Below are positions 1-11,990 of a DNA stretch of 64,000 bases, piece by piece. Position 1 is the stretch's first letter; every line of letters begins with the position of its first letter. The stretch covers positions 1,263,562 through 1,327,561 of the forward strand of contig JAODUP010000065.1 in NCBI GenBank assembly GCA_025642065.1, given 5' to 3'. Origin of the DNA: Paralvinella palmiformis. Taxonomy: Eukaryota; Annelida; Polychaeta; Terebellida; Alvinellidae. Below the pieces are notes generated by a model. That model saw only the letters and a list, made by a program, of their open reading frames with translations, had not been told where the DNA came from and ran no database searches. Made by a program: the position numbers and the translations under genes.

Positions 1-430
1 TGCAATCATTTCAGCTAACGCATTCCCGAAATTCTTTTATGTTTTAATTTGAGGGCATTGAACTTTACCCGAGATTTTCTTTATCATTTTCCATATTGTA
101 TTCACGGAATTTCACTTATTTAAATGGTAGATATATTCCCTTCTAGAATTTCGCAAGTTTCTGTGAATGACCCGAGAAGACCAGAGATATTCTATATTAT
201 AATTGTTAAGATTTTTTGAGGATGGAGGGCTCTTGTAAATTGGTTTATAGCTCTTTTTAGTTTTTTTTTCAGAACTTCATCGCATCCTCCTTTCCACCAG
301 GACTTGTGGAGTGGAGTGAAATCGTTATTTCGCTATGACACATAGCACTGATATAAAAGGTCACATCCGTTTTCTATAATAGTCTTGAAGGTATTTCTAT
401 TAATTTATGTTCTACATTTAAATTTAAAGT

Positions 431-921
431 TGCTCCATTTTGGTTTATTTAGAATTGTTGCCTTGTTATTGTAATGCAGGAATGTGAGAAAATAGTCACT
501 ACCACAGCTATCCTCGTGAACAAATCATTCAAATTTAAGAAATAATGATGGGCTGCACAAGGACAAGTCGATGGCAGATGGTGACCCAGTTGCTGAATTG
601 ATATATGTCTGTGTATTATCATTTCACAAGCACAGTTGATTGTGTTCAATCAAGTTTGCTAATGTGTTTCCCTTAGTAATTATTTGATGCATTTCCCATA
701 TGGTGCTGTGAGGCATTCATATCACCGATTAAAATGCGAGGGGAAGGAAGCTGGCTTATTAATTGGTCCAGTTAATTTCCACCTAGTTGGTAGCTTGGTG
801 GAATATATATTCAAAACAATGTTATTATATTGTGGAGTTACAGCGTCACAACAACTGCCTGCAGGTCGGTCGTTAAACTGATTTGTCGGCGGGGAATCGA
901 TGTTTTAATCATAATGGTGAC
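431..921 (-). repeat. Partial tandem duplicate of the LINE endonuclease segment
   Basis: Positions about 455-921 repeat the content of about 925-1400. Both contain the block beginning gccttgttattgtaatgcag / gccttgtttttataatgcag, the block around aataatgatgggctgcaca, and the block around ggaaggaagctggcttat, in the same order. At about 905-935 the first copy (ending aatggtgactcc) joins abruptly to the start of the second (tctgccttgtt). This is a head-to-tail duplication of about 0.47 kb inside the element. The left copy has more frame damage than the right. Confidence 0.8.
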
Positions 922-1589
922 TCCAAGTCTGCCTTGTTTTTATAATGCAGAAATGTTGGGAAATGGTCACTGCCACAGAGATCTTCATGTACAGACCACC
1001 CAAAATCAAGAAATAATGATGGGCTGCACAGGAACAAGTCTATGGCAGATGATGACCCGGTTGCTGGATCGATATATGTATGTGTGTTAACATTCCACAA
1101 GCACAGCTCATTATGTTCAATGAACTTTTCTAATGTGTTGCCCTTATTATTATTTTGTGCATTCCCCCATATGGTGCTGTGGGCATTCATATCACCAATT
1201 AAAATGAAAGGGAAAGGAAGCTGGCTTATCAATTGATCCAGTTCATGTCCACTAAGTGGATAGCTTGGTGGAATATATATTGAACAAAATATCATGGTAT
1301 TATATTGTGACATAGTCACAGTAACTGCCTGCAGATTGGTCTTTAAAATGATTTGTCTATGGGGGATAGCTTTCTTTATCATGATGGTGACTCCTATGAA
1401 TGCTTTGGTGTCGATTGCTTCAGAACATGTGTGGTATGAGGAGTATTTCTTCAAATTAATTATATTTGTGATTGTCATATTAGGTTTTTCAGCAGAATGC
1501 AATGGGTCATAGTTCCGCATTAGCATTTTTATTTCGTCTGTATTATTTCTAAATCCTATACAATTCCAATTTATGAAAGACTGGTCCAA
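909..1589 (-). mobile_element. APE-type endonuclease domain of Jockey-like LINE (copy 1, 226 codons open)
   Basis: A 226-residue open frame. In order it shows an N-terminal NWNCIGFR block (about residue 8), GDMNAHSTIWG (about residue 132, the metal and catalytic Asp/Asn motif), SSSAIDLFLC (about residue 180) and GSDHFPT (about residue 207, the catalytic Asp-His pair). These are the diagnostic APE/EEP endonuclease motifs that nick target DNA for target-primed reverse transcription. The usual QE(T) motif is damaged here (AEKPNM), whereas the copy at 12875-13099 keeps CCQETYM, so this copy lacks a catalytic glutamate. The frame is open but the surrounding RT is absent, so it is a fragment, not a working gene. 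Confidence 0.88.
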
Positions 1590-1990
1590 TATATTTTTAA
1601 TTGTTAATCATTTAATCAGAAAAGGGTCTCCGATGGACCATGATATAGATTATCCAGGTCATCATAGACCATGGAGGATCTATTCAGAATATCCCCCAAG
1701 ACATTATATTTGTTTTAGGCAATAATGTCTTCTTCTTCGTTTCTGGTTTTTGACGGGTTGTTGGTTTAGTTCCAATATACGATGGTTTATTATTTAGCTA
1801 ACCTTCATTTGAAGACACTGTCTGAGTTGTAGGGGATTCCATTACTGAAGAAAGTGATGGGGTATCCCCCTTTTTGTTTGTGGCCTAGTTTTTGTGGATG
1901 GTGTTACCTCTGACTGTTCTGTATTAGCACTAGTCATGATATACACGGTCTTTGATACAGTTTTGGTATTTGGCTTGGATGCAGAATATC

Positions 1991-3478
1991 AACATCCCTA
2001 AACAACATGTTAGCCATATAACTCGATAAATATATACATACATGTAAATAAAACCTATATAAAAAAAAATTGTTCAACATATCGATACATATGTAAACCT
2101 GTATATGTGTTTGGGCTACTAATCAGACTGTATGGACCAGCTAGTCCACTTTTTGTATGCGACAAATATGTCACACCCACAGGGAAGCATTTACATGCTG
2201 GCCACGTATAAAAGTCGAATAACCAAATAAATCCTACCTATATCAACCGTATCGATAAACGTCCGACAGGTCTGACTTTGTAAGTTCTTATCTAACCTAA
2301 GTGAAATACTATGATTTTCTCAAACCTAACAACTAATCATCATATGTTTCCGTTCATCACTTAGTGAACATTCATCCAAGCCTAATTTAGCGACCCTTTG
2401 TAGATGCACTTACGTGTAGTGGGATATACATTAAAGCGGCTTTCCGTTTGGTGTATTGACATATTAGTGAAAACAACGGATTTCAGGCAGATCTCCGATA
2501 CTGGGAATGACACGTCGAGATTCTATTAGCTATGCAGCCCAGCTATATGAGTGTAACCTGCCAGAGTAACAAACGACTCCAATATATAATACATCCATCA
2601 AACAAAATATACGCTTCCTTGTTATATTTATGTATCATTGTCGTTGATACTTGTATAGCGCCCTATTCTTTACAATATTGTTATCCCTGATTCAGATCTG
2701 CACATATCTTAACTCCAAAGGCAACATACAATGCATGCTGCCATCATAGGCGCAAAGTGTTATTCAAACACATAACCATCGCTTCGTATCAGGTACTCAT
2801 TTTTAATGAATTAGTGAAACAATCGCAACATGACATCATTGTAGCTGACGGAGCTTCGAACCCGCGACCGTTCGGCTACGAGTCCTACGAATTAGTAGAT
2901 AATATTTCCAAGGATGTCTGGGTTTAGCTTTTTATGATGATTTGTCCTTGCTTTGATGTATAGTGAGCTGTCTGATCAACATCCTATGGCTACAATTATT
3001 TATTATTCAATGAGCTCATCGAATTGGTTTATGGACAACTACACATCTAAATTTAGTCAAAGCTTAAGCCCACCCTAACAGCATGACGTCAGGCTATAAT
3101 TGGCCGACATCATGTTGTCTGCTCTTGTCAACGCTTAAGAGTCTTAATTAGCCCGATAATTGTAACACATATCAGAGTAGCCAATACCCATGCTTACAAT
3201 TATACCGTTTAGACTTCAGACAGTTACTAAACAAAGGCACATATAATCACAGAAAAAGTTATTGATAGGATACATATATATATTAAAGGAATTCCATTTT
3301 TTTGATGATTTAATGATAAAGGTATTCATGACAACATATTGTTTGTTGGGCGAAAGTGCTAAGCATGAGTATTTACTTATGTGTCTTATTTAAAATAAGT
3401 GATGGACAGATAATTAATATATACCGACTTACTCTGATGACGATGACTATGGTGACGCAATTATGATGATGCTGACTA

Positions 3479-3480
<2 letters not shown>
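1991..3480. other. Anonymous AT-rich DNA, no gene seen
   Basis: No coding family is recognisable on either strand. A short tRNA-like SINE relic lies at about 2845-2895. A tatagcgccctattctttaca motif at 2655 resembles the 3' tails of invertebrate SINEs. The rest looks non-coding. Confidence 0.5.
2845..2895 (-). repeat. tRNA-derived SINE relic (B-box region)
   Basis: On the minus strand this reads ...ggactcgtagccgaacggtcgcgggttcgaagctcc. The segment gggttcgaa fits the Pol III B-box core GGTTCRA, preceded by an anticodon-arm-like stretch. No A-box or full cloverleaf can be drawn, so it is taken as a decayed tRNA-derived SINE head rather than a tRNA gene. Confidence 0.4.

Positions 3481-3481
<1 letters not shown>

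Positions 3482-3557
<76 letters not shown>
3482..3557. repeat. (TA)n microsatellite
   Basis: About 38 uninterrupted TA units. Confidence 0.98.
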
Positions 3558-3560
<3 letters not shown>

Positions 3561-4157
3561 TGACAAATTTACAATACTAAATATAATCAACTAATACTAA
3601 CAAAAAATACAGGAATTTCACATAAAAGATTTTGAACTGAGATTAAATGTTTATATACATTTTGTCAGCCTTTAAAAATATATAACTTTCTGTATTAAAG
3701 ACATTGGTAGGCGGGTGAAGTCAAGTTCATTATAAATAATTTATAATTAAAGCCAAAAGTATTACTAATATACAAACTGTGAACAGATATATTTGAGATC
3801 GGTCTCAATAATAGAATTCTGAAAAAAAATAGGGTAATGATTAAATATTTGATGTCTATGTAAATCAATCAAACTTCGTGAAAACATGTGTATATGTGTT
3901 TCTGATTGTTTGAAATAAAATGAATATTTGTAAATAAAGCGCGATTATGTTGCTGGACACAGATATAAACAATCGGTATATAAAACCGATATACTTACTT
4001 TATTATTTCACAAGAATATTCTTTTTAAATTGATAATTAGATAAATAGCTACTCATGTTCTATTGTTGCCAATGGTTATCATACCAGCTTTTGCAGTAAA
4101 CTAGAAAAGGTTCATTAAGTGCAAGAATAAATAGTTGGAAATGGATGTTGGGTAGAT

Positions 4158-4220
<63 letters not shown>

Positions 4221-5400
4221 CGTAACTGATGAAAAGGCTAAATATGTTGTTAACAATAATAACAATTATCATTAAACACATATATGTTCCATCTTCAGTT
4301 CTAGTGATCAACAATTCCATGAAACAGTACCATTTAACCTTCTATGTTAAAGCAAGTACTTTAATTATCCTAACCAGTATAATATTAGATCAACACTACG
4401 AAATCATCGTTACCAATAATGGATAAATATATACTGATTGAACCATACAATATTTCAGTAATAACATCAACATCATCTGATATAATATTCTTATATATTA
4501 TAATAATGAAATTGAGGATGTTCTTGCAAAATAACAGTTTCTTCATACCTGTCTTTTTCAAAACTGATAATGAATCCGATATCGGTATATAATGTAGAAT
4601 ATTTTAACAGATTATAGCATCTCTCTAAGAATGTGGCTTACATTACAGGTAACTCTTTATGCCTTCGAGGAATGTAACCTTTTCGTTCCAAAATATCCTC
4701 CAACACTTTAACATCGCTAAAGCCATTTCGATATAATTCATCTTATTAACACGGTTCCCTATATACTTCTGCATATGCAAGATAATGAATCTATTCAACC
4801 TGAAAATCATAGGATATTAATAAGTTAAATAAAGAAAGAAACCATACAAACATAACACACTGCTATATTTGATTTTGCAGTTTAATAACATATTTAATAT
4901 GAACATAATTCTTTGCTTGTGATAGATAGATGTGGAACATGTATTCAGCATAATCTATTAGTAATTTACTCAGTTCTATGAGCATTTCGTAATACCCAGC
5001 ATTGCCTGTCAATATATATATATATGCTAGAACAGAGTTTAATATAACATATTTCAGTCACCACCATCGTGCGAATTCAGATAATTGTAGAGCTCTTCTT
5101 CATTTTCAATTCGATTCAAAGCAGTTGCTGAACCTGCACAAACATCTTTGTCATAAAGTCCCCTATGCACTAGCATCGCACCATCATGATGATGTTGGTT
5201 CCCTGGATAGAGTTTTGGTATTAATGGTTAACTATTGTCCTGTATCAATGATCAAGTGGATCCAATGACAGAAAACGTAAAATGTTATTTGATGGCGTCA
5301 ACTATAAGTGTCGGGTTATCACTACGTCACATAAAATTGCAGAAAATATGCCATTGCGTTACCGGCATGGCTTTTATCTGAATTGCCTTTGCACAAAATT
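3558..5400. other. AT-rich intergenic DNA, no gene seen
   Basis: Apart from the AAT-type microsatellite at 4159-4220 and a short (TA) run at about 5011-5026, no repeat or coding family was recognised. A reading frame at 5002-5268 shows no known motif. It lies just upstream of the gypsy remnant and may be chance. Confidence 0.45.
4159..4220. repeat. (AAT)n microsatellite
   Basis: About 20 tandem AAT units. They give long poly-Tyr and poly-Asn frames that are not genes. Confidence 0.98.
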
Positions 5401-5439
5401 ATCTATTCAATGACATTGATAAAATTACCCATGCTTCGT

Positions 5440-7545
5440 CCATTACTGTTCTACCATCAGAGGGTTCTCAGGTAATCGATGATGGCGCCATCCTTGCCGT
5501 TGAATATCCTGAACGATGTATCTCTTTTACACCGCTGAAACCAATCTAGTATTTGTACCGAAGAGGGCAAGAGCTATTGCAGGCGCTTCCTTTTTCTAGA
5601 CCTAAGACATACTAGGTTGGGTTGATGCCTATCTTATCCGATGTCATGCTTTTAGTTGTGTTCATTGGCAGTACATTATCAGTGGTTATGCGAACATAAT
5701 TGTTAGGTGAGAAGAATGTCACGGCAGCCAAGAATATGTCAGTTCCTGGTGTGATTGGATCCAATATATTCAGCGAGATGATAACATATTTGGCTAATGT
5801 GGATGACACTGAGTTGAAGACATGGTACATTGATGTCCAATATGGCAATCTTTGGTACTCGTCCTGTAGTTGTGCCACCTAGAACGGTTTAAATTATCCA
5901 AGCATCGGTGTGTCCAGCCAGTGGAGGTCAACTGTATTTAGGTGTGGTTGAAGAACTAGAGACAGTGGTACTGCCCACAAGGATGAAGATTTGCCTAGCG
6001 TAGGTAGCTGTTGACAAACAATAAGCAGAACCCATGTTCGATCACTTATTTAGGGGATAAGAAGATTTACTTGAGACCAAATACATCGTTGTTAACTTTG
6101 CAGGTAACATTCAATGCTGAAGAAGAACGCATACAGGCTCAAACTGGACATGATTTTACAACATAATAATTACTAGACAGGATGGATATTGGAGTTGGTG
6201 TCGCGGAAGATCATCGTCAGATTTTGAGCGAATTGATTGACGGATATAGGGTGACTTCAGCAAATACGATGGGAATCTGGGTTGATATGAAGAGGTTGTT
6301 TCATCATATTATAACTTAAGATGATAACCTAGTTCGTGTTCCATGCCGCACTGGGACGAACATCGGGAATATATGATACAGTGGATAGAAAAGGGGTGAT
6401 CTGAGAGAGTGTACCAGTGCATACGCTGGACCGATAGTGATTGTACGTACGAAGGCAAGGGAGATCTGCATGTGCATTGTCTCAATGCCAAAACTTGTCA
6501 AGATGCGTATACAAGAATTGAAGAAGCTGTCGATGTTATACGAGGAGTCTAGTACAGTGTAGCTTAGATCTGTCTCTAGGTTACTATTAAGTACCATTGG
6601 CAGAAGAAGATATTCATAAGACAGTTTCTATATCAGGAACAGAGGTACTTCATGAGTTCACTAGGATGTGTTTGGCTTGACAGAAGCTCTGCAATATTTA
6701 TGAGGTTTTTATGATTGCCTACCCATTACACCGCCTAAATGAAGATTGTGGGAATAAAAGAAAATGCCATTGGCCCAGGCGGTTAACTGCTATCCGTTGA
6801 GAATGGATAGATGATAGTGAGGCAACATTTATCAAACTGAAAAGTGCATTAACTGGAGAACTGATACTAGGTTATCCAAACTTCAAACAAACATAAATAT
6901 TGAAAATTGATGCCAGTTACCTTGGGCTTGGGATAGTCTTATTCCAATAGCAAGATGGATAAGTAGTAGTTATCAGCTATGCCAGCCGGACTCTGAGGCC
7001 TTCTGCGAGGAATATGGAGAATTAATGTACCATGAAATTGGATCTGCCAGGAATAAAGTGTGCAGTAACGGAGAATTTCAGGGATTATTTGTTGGGATCT
7101 AAATGAACGGCTTAAACTGACAATAACATATTATATTATCTCCATACAACAGCAAAGTTGGGGACTACAGATATGAGGAAGTCTGCTAAGTTAGCGTAAT
7201 TCCGGATTCAGATTACTTATAAATCCAGCAAGTCTAACGTGAATGCAAGCGTTCTTAGTCGGAAGTCACAGCACCATTGTGACCCACATTCAGTGCGGTT
7301 TGAGGAGGTTTTACTTAGTGATGAAATGGAAAATAAGCTTGGAGATCATCTGCGCACAAAGTGTCAATTATGGAAGAAATGGTCAGCACTGATATAGTTT
7401 CTTTTGCAGGAAGGTCAGGGTATAGCACCAAACACTACAGCTATTGGAACGTTTTTCTCTCTTTCAAGTAAGGAAATACAGAAGCTAATGACAGCAGACA
7501 GCATCAATGATAAAGTTTGTTCTACTGGTAGCGTACTAAACTAAA
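5440..7545 (+). mobile_element. Ty3/gypsy retrotransposon pol remnant, unit 1 (protease-RT-RNase H)
   Basis: Frameshifted and stop-laden gypsy pol on the plus strand. Around 5700-5880 one frame reads VPGVIGSNIFSEM, resembling the protease-to-RT linker of gypsy elements. Around 6340-6560 several frames together give the start of the RT domain (SAYAGPIVIVR, then LNAKTCQDAY, then RIEEAVDV). After a shortened RT core, positions about 6760-7260 give the RNase H region: an aspartate strand (ILKIDASYLGLGIVLF), then YASRTLRPSARNME, MKLDLPGIKCAVTENFRDYLLGSK, TDNN, and SKSNVNA before the expected A(D)LSR. The RT palm is largely deleted compared with unit 2. It is non-functional. Family identity is secure; an exact lineage is not claimed. 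Confidence 0.85.
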
Positions 7546-8820
7546 TTGGAGAACGAGTCTAAACTCCGAATCTCAACAGATCTGTCTTCCGGTTACTATT
7601 ACTTTCCATTGGCAGAAGAATATATTCCAAAAACAGTGTTTAGATCGGGAACAGGGGTACTGTATGGGTTCACCAGGATGTGTTTTCCTCGACAGAAACT
7701 GCGGCAATATTTGTTGAGTGTTATTGACAAACGATTTAGGGAACTAAACTTTAGAAGCCTATTGATGTACGTTGATGGTATGTTAGTTTTTGGATCAATA
7801 TTGGTGAAGTTGCTAGGCGATTAGAAGTAGTAATACAAAGGTTGCACAAAACAAATCTGAAGGTTAAGGTTTTAAAAGTTCAGTTGTTCCATCGGATGTT
7901 GTGTATCTATGACACCTTATTTACGAGATTGGTGTAGAACCACTCTCGAATAATATCTGCTATCAACGTAAGGTCGAGGTCAAATATTGAGAAGGAAGTA
8001 CATCAATATTTGAGAATTTAAGGTTATTATGATTGCCTACCCATTACACCGTCTAAATGGAGATTGTGGGAATAAAGGAAATCGCCATTGGCCCAGGCGG
8101 TTAACTGCTATCCGTTGGGAATGGACGGATGATGGCGAGGCAGCATTTATCAAACTGAAAAGTGCATTAACTGGATAACTGACACTAGGTCATCCAAACT
8201 TTAAACAACATAAACATACATATTGAAAATTGATGCCAGTTACCTTGGGCTAAGGGTAGACCTATTCCAAAAGCAAGACCGAAAGGTAGTAGTTATCAGC
8301 GATGACAGCCGGACTCTGAGGCCTACCGCGAGGAATGTGGATAATTAAAGTACCATGAAATTGGATCTGCCAGGAATAAAGTGTCCAGTAACGGAGAATT
8401 TCAGGGATTGTTTGTTGGGATCACAATGCACGGCCTATAATGACAATAACCCATTTTATTATTTCCAGACAACCACAAAGATGGGGCTACAAATATAAGG
8501 AGGTCTGATGAATTAGCCCAATTCCAGATTCAGATTAATTATAGATCCTGCAAGTCGGAAGTCACAGCTTAATCGTGTGCCACATTCAGTGTTGTTTGAG
8601 GAGGCTTTATGGAATAATGAAATGCAAAATATACTTGGCGTTCATCTGGACACAAAGTGTCAATTATGGAAGATATGGTCAGCACTGATATAGTTTCATT
8701 TGCAGGAAGGTCAGCGTATTGTACCAAACACTAGAGCTATTGGAAAGTTTTCCTCTCTTTCAAGTAAGGAAATACAGAAGCTAATGTCATTGGAAGTTCT
8801 ATCCCAGTTTTAATGGTGTG
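7546..8820 (+). mobile_element. Ty3/gypsy pol remnant, unit 2 (RT + RNase H), tandem copy
   Basis: Repeats the pol content of unit 1 with better preserved RT. Frame 7546-7824 (92 codons) gives the fingers/palm block LRISTDLSSGYYYFPLAEEY, then FRSGTGVLYGFTRMCFP, then RSLLMYVDGMLVFGS. The catalytic box reads YVDG where active gypsy RTs have YxDD, so the second metal-binding Asp is lost. From 8030 the RNase H part follows (PLHRLNGDCGNK, then WTDDGEAAFIKLKSALTG, then LTLGHPNFKQ) in shifting frames. The 3' part (gctattggaa... ttcaagtaaggaaatacag at about 8730-8780) matches 7438-7490 of unit 1, showing a head-to-tail arrangement. Confidence 0.88.
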
Positions 8821-8839
8821 GCATGGTAGTGATTTGTGA

Positions 8840-9620
8840 ATGAAATACCACAGGCAGAAATGTTTTTTATGGCCTGGCAGTTTTGTAGTTGCAGATTATA
8901 ATTATCAACATTGCCTCACCATGAATGAAATGAGCAGAAGATCAATCGATTGGAAAGATAGTTTTGAGAAAAAAGTATTGAATGAGAAAATCTATTCAGA
9001 GTCTAAGGATTTGACGAAAAAACTGAGGAGAACACAAACATAACAAAACCTATTGAACAAGCTTAAGCTTGTATGTGTCACCGCAAGAAACAGTAGAAGG
9101 GATTCGTGAAAACCCATCCAAGATCATTGATCTATCTGTCCATATGTTCACAGAAGACGCGAAGTAGCAGCTGGCAACAAGAAAATGGAATGTGAAGGAA
9201 CCAATCGCTTACATAGTGGTTAAACTTACTGGCAAGGCCAGGAGTGAAATACTAAATGGCAGTTAGGTGTTTAACAAAAATCTGAAGAAGATATTTGAAA
9301 TCTTGATAAAGATGTTTGGTTATGGGGAAACTTCATCTCAAGCGCACATAGCGTTTTATTCCTATGAACAGCTAGACGGCGACAATATGGTTGATGTATC
9401 TCTGAAGCTAGTGGAGCTGAGGAATAGAGTTTGTCAGTTTGATACACCATAGAAAGCTATCCATTAGTTGACTTTGAAATACCAACAGGCTGATGCGGTT
9501 AAATATAAGGTCTTATAGAGAGAACACTACCACCATGCAAAGACTCGGAAAGAGTTGCTGGACAATATTACCCCAGACACAATTTTAAACTTTCTAAGAG
9601 AAGTTGATATTTTTTCCTTA
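8840..9620 (+). mobile_element. Ty3/gypsy gag-like fragment downstream of pol
   Basis: Frame 9267-9452 reads FNKNLKKIFEILIKMFGYG, then AFYSYEQLDGDNMVDVSLKL, then VELRNRVCQFD. This fits the retrotransposon gag domain pattern: a helix ending in iLkevFG, then FY.rkQ.dgEs...yslkLmeL..rv. Just upstream (about 9080-9260), other frames give SPQETVEGIRENPSKIIDL and AYIVVKLTGKARSEILN, the preceding gag helices. Frame 8840-9043 is open but not recognised. Gag normally precedes pol, so its position 3' of two pol units on the same strand means this is the start of another element copy or a rearranged tandem, not one intact provirus-like unit. Confidence 0.7.
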
Positions 9621-9801
9621 AAATTAGTTAATTTAAGTGAGAATATCTAGTCAATGTCATAACCCTACCTTTTATTTCCTCTATCGAAGCAGGTCTTCTC
9701 TTTTAACAGAAATCTATTTAATTACCTCTAGTCAAAACTAGTCATTATCTTCTATATCTCTTACGTGTTATTTACCCTGTTGGACGATTAAGAATCTGAT
9801 T

Positions 9802-10500
9802 TTATCTTTTTAACAAGCTGTGGTGGTATTCTGAGCAATGAAGAAGGATGTGATCGACTGTCAGGCGTTCTTGGCAGGAGATACACTCTGGTGGATCTTC
9901 TCCAGCCAAGAGGTATCTATGGGTGAGGAAAGAATGCCTGATCGGTAAACGGCAGAGCACAATTTCCTCACGACGCCTTTCACAACAAGACCACACCGAA
10001 CATCATAATGCAGGCTCCTGCATGCAATTTATTTTCAGATTGCAGTGACCAGAAATCTGACCACTGCTTTCTAATGTATTGCTTTATGATAGGTCGGAAG
10101 TCAGTGAACGGTAATGGAATGTTGATCTTCCGACCTTTTGGAGCAGTTTTGGCAGCCTTATCAGCGAGTTAATTGCCATGAATACCGACATGGCTCGGTA
10201 ACCAGCAGAATACTACATTCATTTTTAGAGTTTTAAAGGTGGAATGTAGTTCTAAAATACTGAGGACAAGTGAAATTTCTATTTCTAGATTTTCTATTGC
10301 CTGTAAGCAGGACAAAGAATCCACACATATAATGAATTTGTCTCCTGTAGAGTTAATACCATGATGCGAGGTAAATAGCTCGACGTTCTGCTGTGTATAT
10401 GAAGGCCACGTCAGGCAGACGTTCCATCACGCACTGCCTACCACAAACGACAGCGCATCCTACTCTATCGCCTTCTTTTGAACCATCAGTATTGATGAAC
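9802..10500 (-). mobile_element. LINE RNase H domain and C-terminal knuckle (copy 2)
   Basis: Near 10440-10500 the minus strand reads INTDGSKEGDRVGCAVV, the first RNase HI strand with its catalytic Asp. Near 10150-10170 it reads LADKAAKTAPKGR, corresponding to the last RNase H motif (normally GNE.ADKAAK). At 9802-9996 the C-terminal tail reads FLTHRYLLAGEDPP, then ECISCQERLTVDHILLHC, a C-X2-C-X8-H-X4-C knuckle common at the end of these ORF2 proteins. RNase H here would remove the RNA template strand after cDNA synthesis. The segment is broken into at least three frames. Confidence 0.82.
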
Positions 10501-10515
10501 TGATGGTCATCATAT

Positions 10516-10764
10516 TTATTTTGTATGATGTGAAAGCGGCTCTGAAATTCCGATGGACAAATCGGATTTCTTCCCCGCTCTCAGAATATACAAAATTGTT
10601 GGTTCCATCATACCCCAAATCGGGATATGAGGTAGGCGTATATTTTCTATTTGATATGGTTCAATCTCCAAGTCTTCTCTCAAAGACCGAATTCTGATTC
10701 CAAAGGTTGGGATAGTTTTCGGTCTGAGTAAGAAGTTATCTTGGAGTTTTGGGTTGAACACCAT
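10516..10764 (-). mobile_element. LINE RT thumb to RNase H connector (copy 2)
   Basis: An 82-residue frame, MVFNPKLQDNFLLRPKTIP, then FGIRIRSLREDLEI. It lies between the RT and RNase H domains of copy 2 in the same orientation. It has no catalytic motif. It is assigned by position and by continuity with TDGSKEGD just downstream. Confidence 0.6.
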
Positions 10765-10965
10765 ATCAAATGTAGGATTTGCCGGAGAACTACTTAACTG
10801 TAATGCATATTGCAGAGACAGTCGTTATCTCCGTCTGTAAAGAGATTCCTCATTAGATTCAACATAAAGACTCTCCACTGGGGAGGTCCTAAGTGCCCCT
10901 GTGGCTATTCTCAAGCCCTGGTGGTGTATAGGGTCGAGTATTTTGATGTATGATTTACGAGCCGA

Positions 10966-11990
10966 TCACAAAAACAATCGCCCCCTAATCAAGTTGAGAT
11001 CTAATGACTGCTCTATAGAGTGTTGTTCGATCTGCCCCCAGTCAAATCGAGAAACGACTTTTAATAGATTTAGGGATTTATTACATTTAGTCTTCATATA
11101 ATTTATTTGTGGAATGAAGGAGAGCTTGCTGTCGAATATTACTCCGAGGAATTTGGTTTGTTTTAAAACAGGAATATCAACCCCATAAAGATTTAGAGTC
11201 TGGTCTGGATTAAATGTTCTTTGTTGGCAGAAGTGCACACAGACTGTTTTGGACCTGGATAATTTGAAGCTATTCTCATCAGCCCAATTTTCTAATTTAT
11301 TGAGGCACAACTGGATAATTATTTCTATGGAATTCATGTTTTTTGACTGGTAGCTTATCGGGAAGTCATCTACGTATAAGGAACAGTTAACACCATTCAG
11401 CAAGCATTTAACTATGCTATTTATTTTCATGCTGAATAGTGTTACTGATAATTTGGAAATAAATGTTGGCATATTCCCACGAAGTCCTGCATTATATAAG
11501 TCTTTTGTAATTCCATATTTCCATGTTGTGTCGTATGCCTTCTCTGGATCTAAAACTATCCCCACAGTATGTTGCCCCTTTATGAATCCCTCCCTTATTA
11601 TAGTTTCTAATTTAATTAGGTGATCTTGGTGGATCTATGTTTTCTAAAATCACTCTAATGGGATATGACAATGGCATGATATTCGAGATACCAGACTAAC
11701 TTGGTATTTACCATCCGCTCAAAAGTTTTACAAATACAACTTGTGAGTGCTATTGGACGGTAATTACCAGGATCTGAGAGATTTGTTCCTGCTTTGGGGA
11801 TTGGGATGATGGTGGCTTCTTTCCACTGGGTAGGGAAGTCACCACCATTCCATATTTCATTGTATATGACGAGCAGGACTTCTAATGATTTCTCAGGAGT
11901 TTTAATATCTGGTAGTGAATATTATCAGGTCCAATGGCAGTATCATGGGCTTTCTTGAGAGAATCCAGTAGTTCTCTCATAGACAATATT
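10966..11990 (-). mobile_element. LINE reverse transcriptase domain with internal deletion (copy 2)
   Basis: Near 11660-11990 the minus strand gives the RT fingers: KEATIIPIPKAGTNLSDPGN, then YRPIALTSCICKTFERMV. Frame 10966-11565 then shows LDPEKAYDTTWKYGI (first catalytic Asp), a jump from FISKL to SVTLFSMKIN, then CSLYVDDFPISY (catalytic YVDD), WADENSFKLSRSKTVCVHF and TKFLGVIFDSKLSF. The jump removes the QG(S/I) region that normally lies between the two. The frame stays open across the deletion. The enzyme would copy LINE RNA at nicked DNA, but without that block it should be inactive. Confidence 0.9.

Larger units (their letters stand above)
1..1990 (-). mobile_element. Jockey-like LINE fragment, copy 1
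   Basis: This stretch aligns by eye, in order, with the better copy at 9780-14860. Positions about 150-310 (linker after the endonuclease) match 12090-12250, the endonuclease matches 12420-13100, and 1610-1990 (end of ORF1) match 13110-13480. All are read on the minus strand. The RT half is missing, so the copy is either cut by the left window edge or truncated. It is heavily mutated, and part of the endonuclease is present twice. Family placement rests on the APE-type endonuclease plus, in the sister copy, an RT with YVDD and an RNase H domain, as in the Jockey/I group of LINEs. The lineage within that group is not resolved. Confidence 0.8.

Noticed and set aside
909..1589. Possible host DNA-repair nuclease gene (APE family)
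   Set aside because: The motif set and neighbours match LINE endonucleases, and the same sequence recurs at 12420-13100 within a LINE.
4060..4320. Minus-strand open frame with a long Tyr run
   Set aside because: It is only the translation of the (AAT)n microsatellite at 4159-4220.
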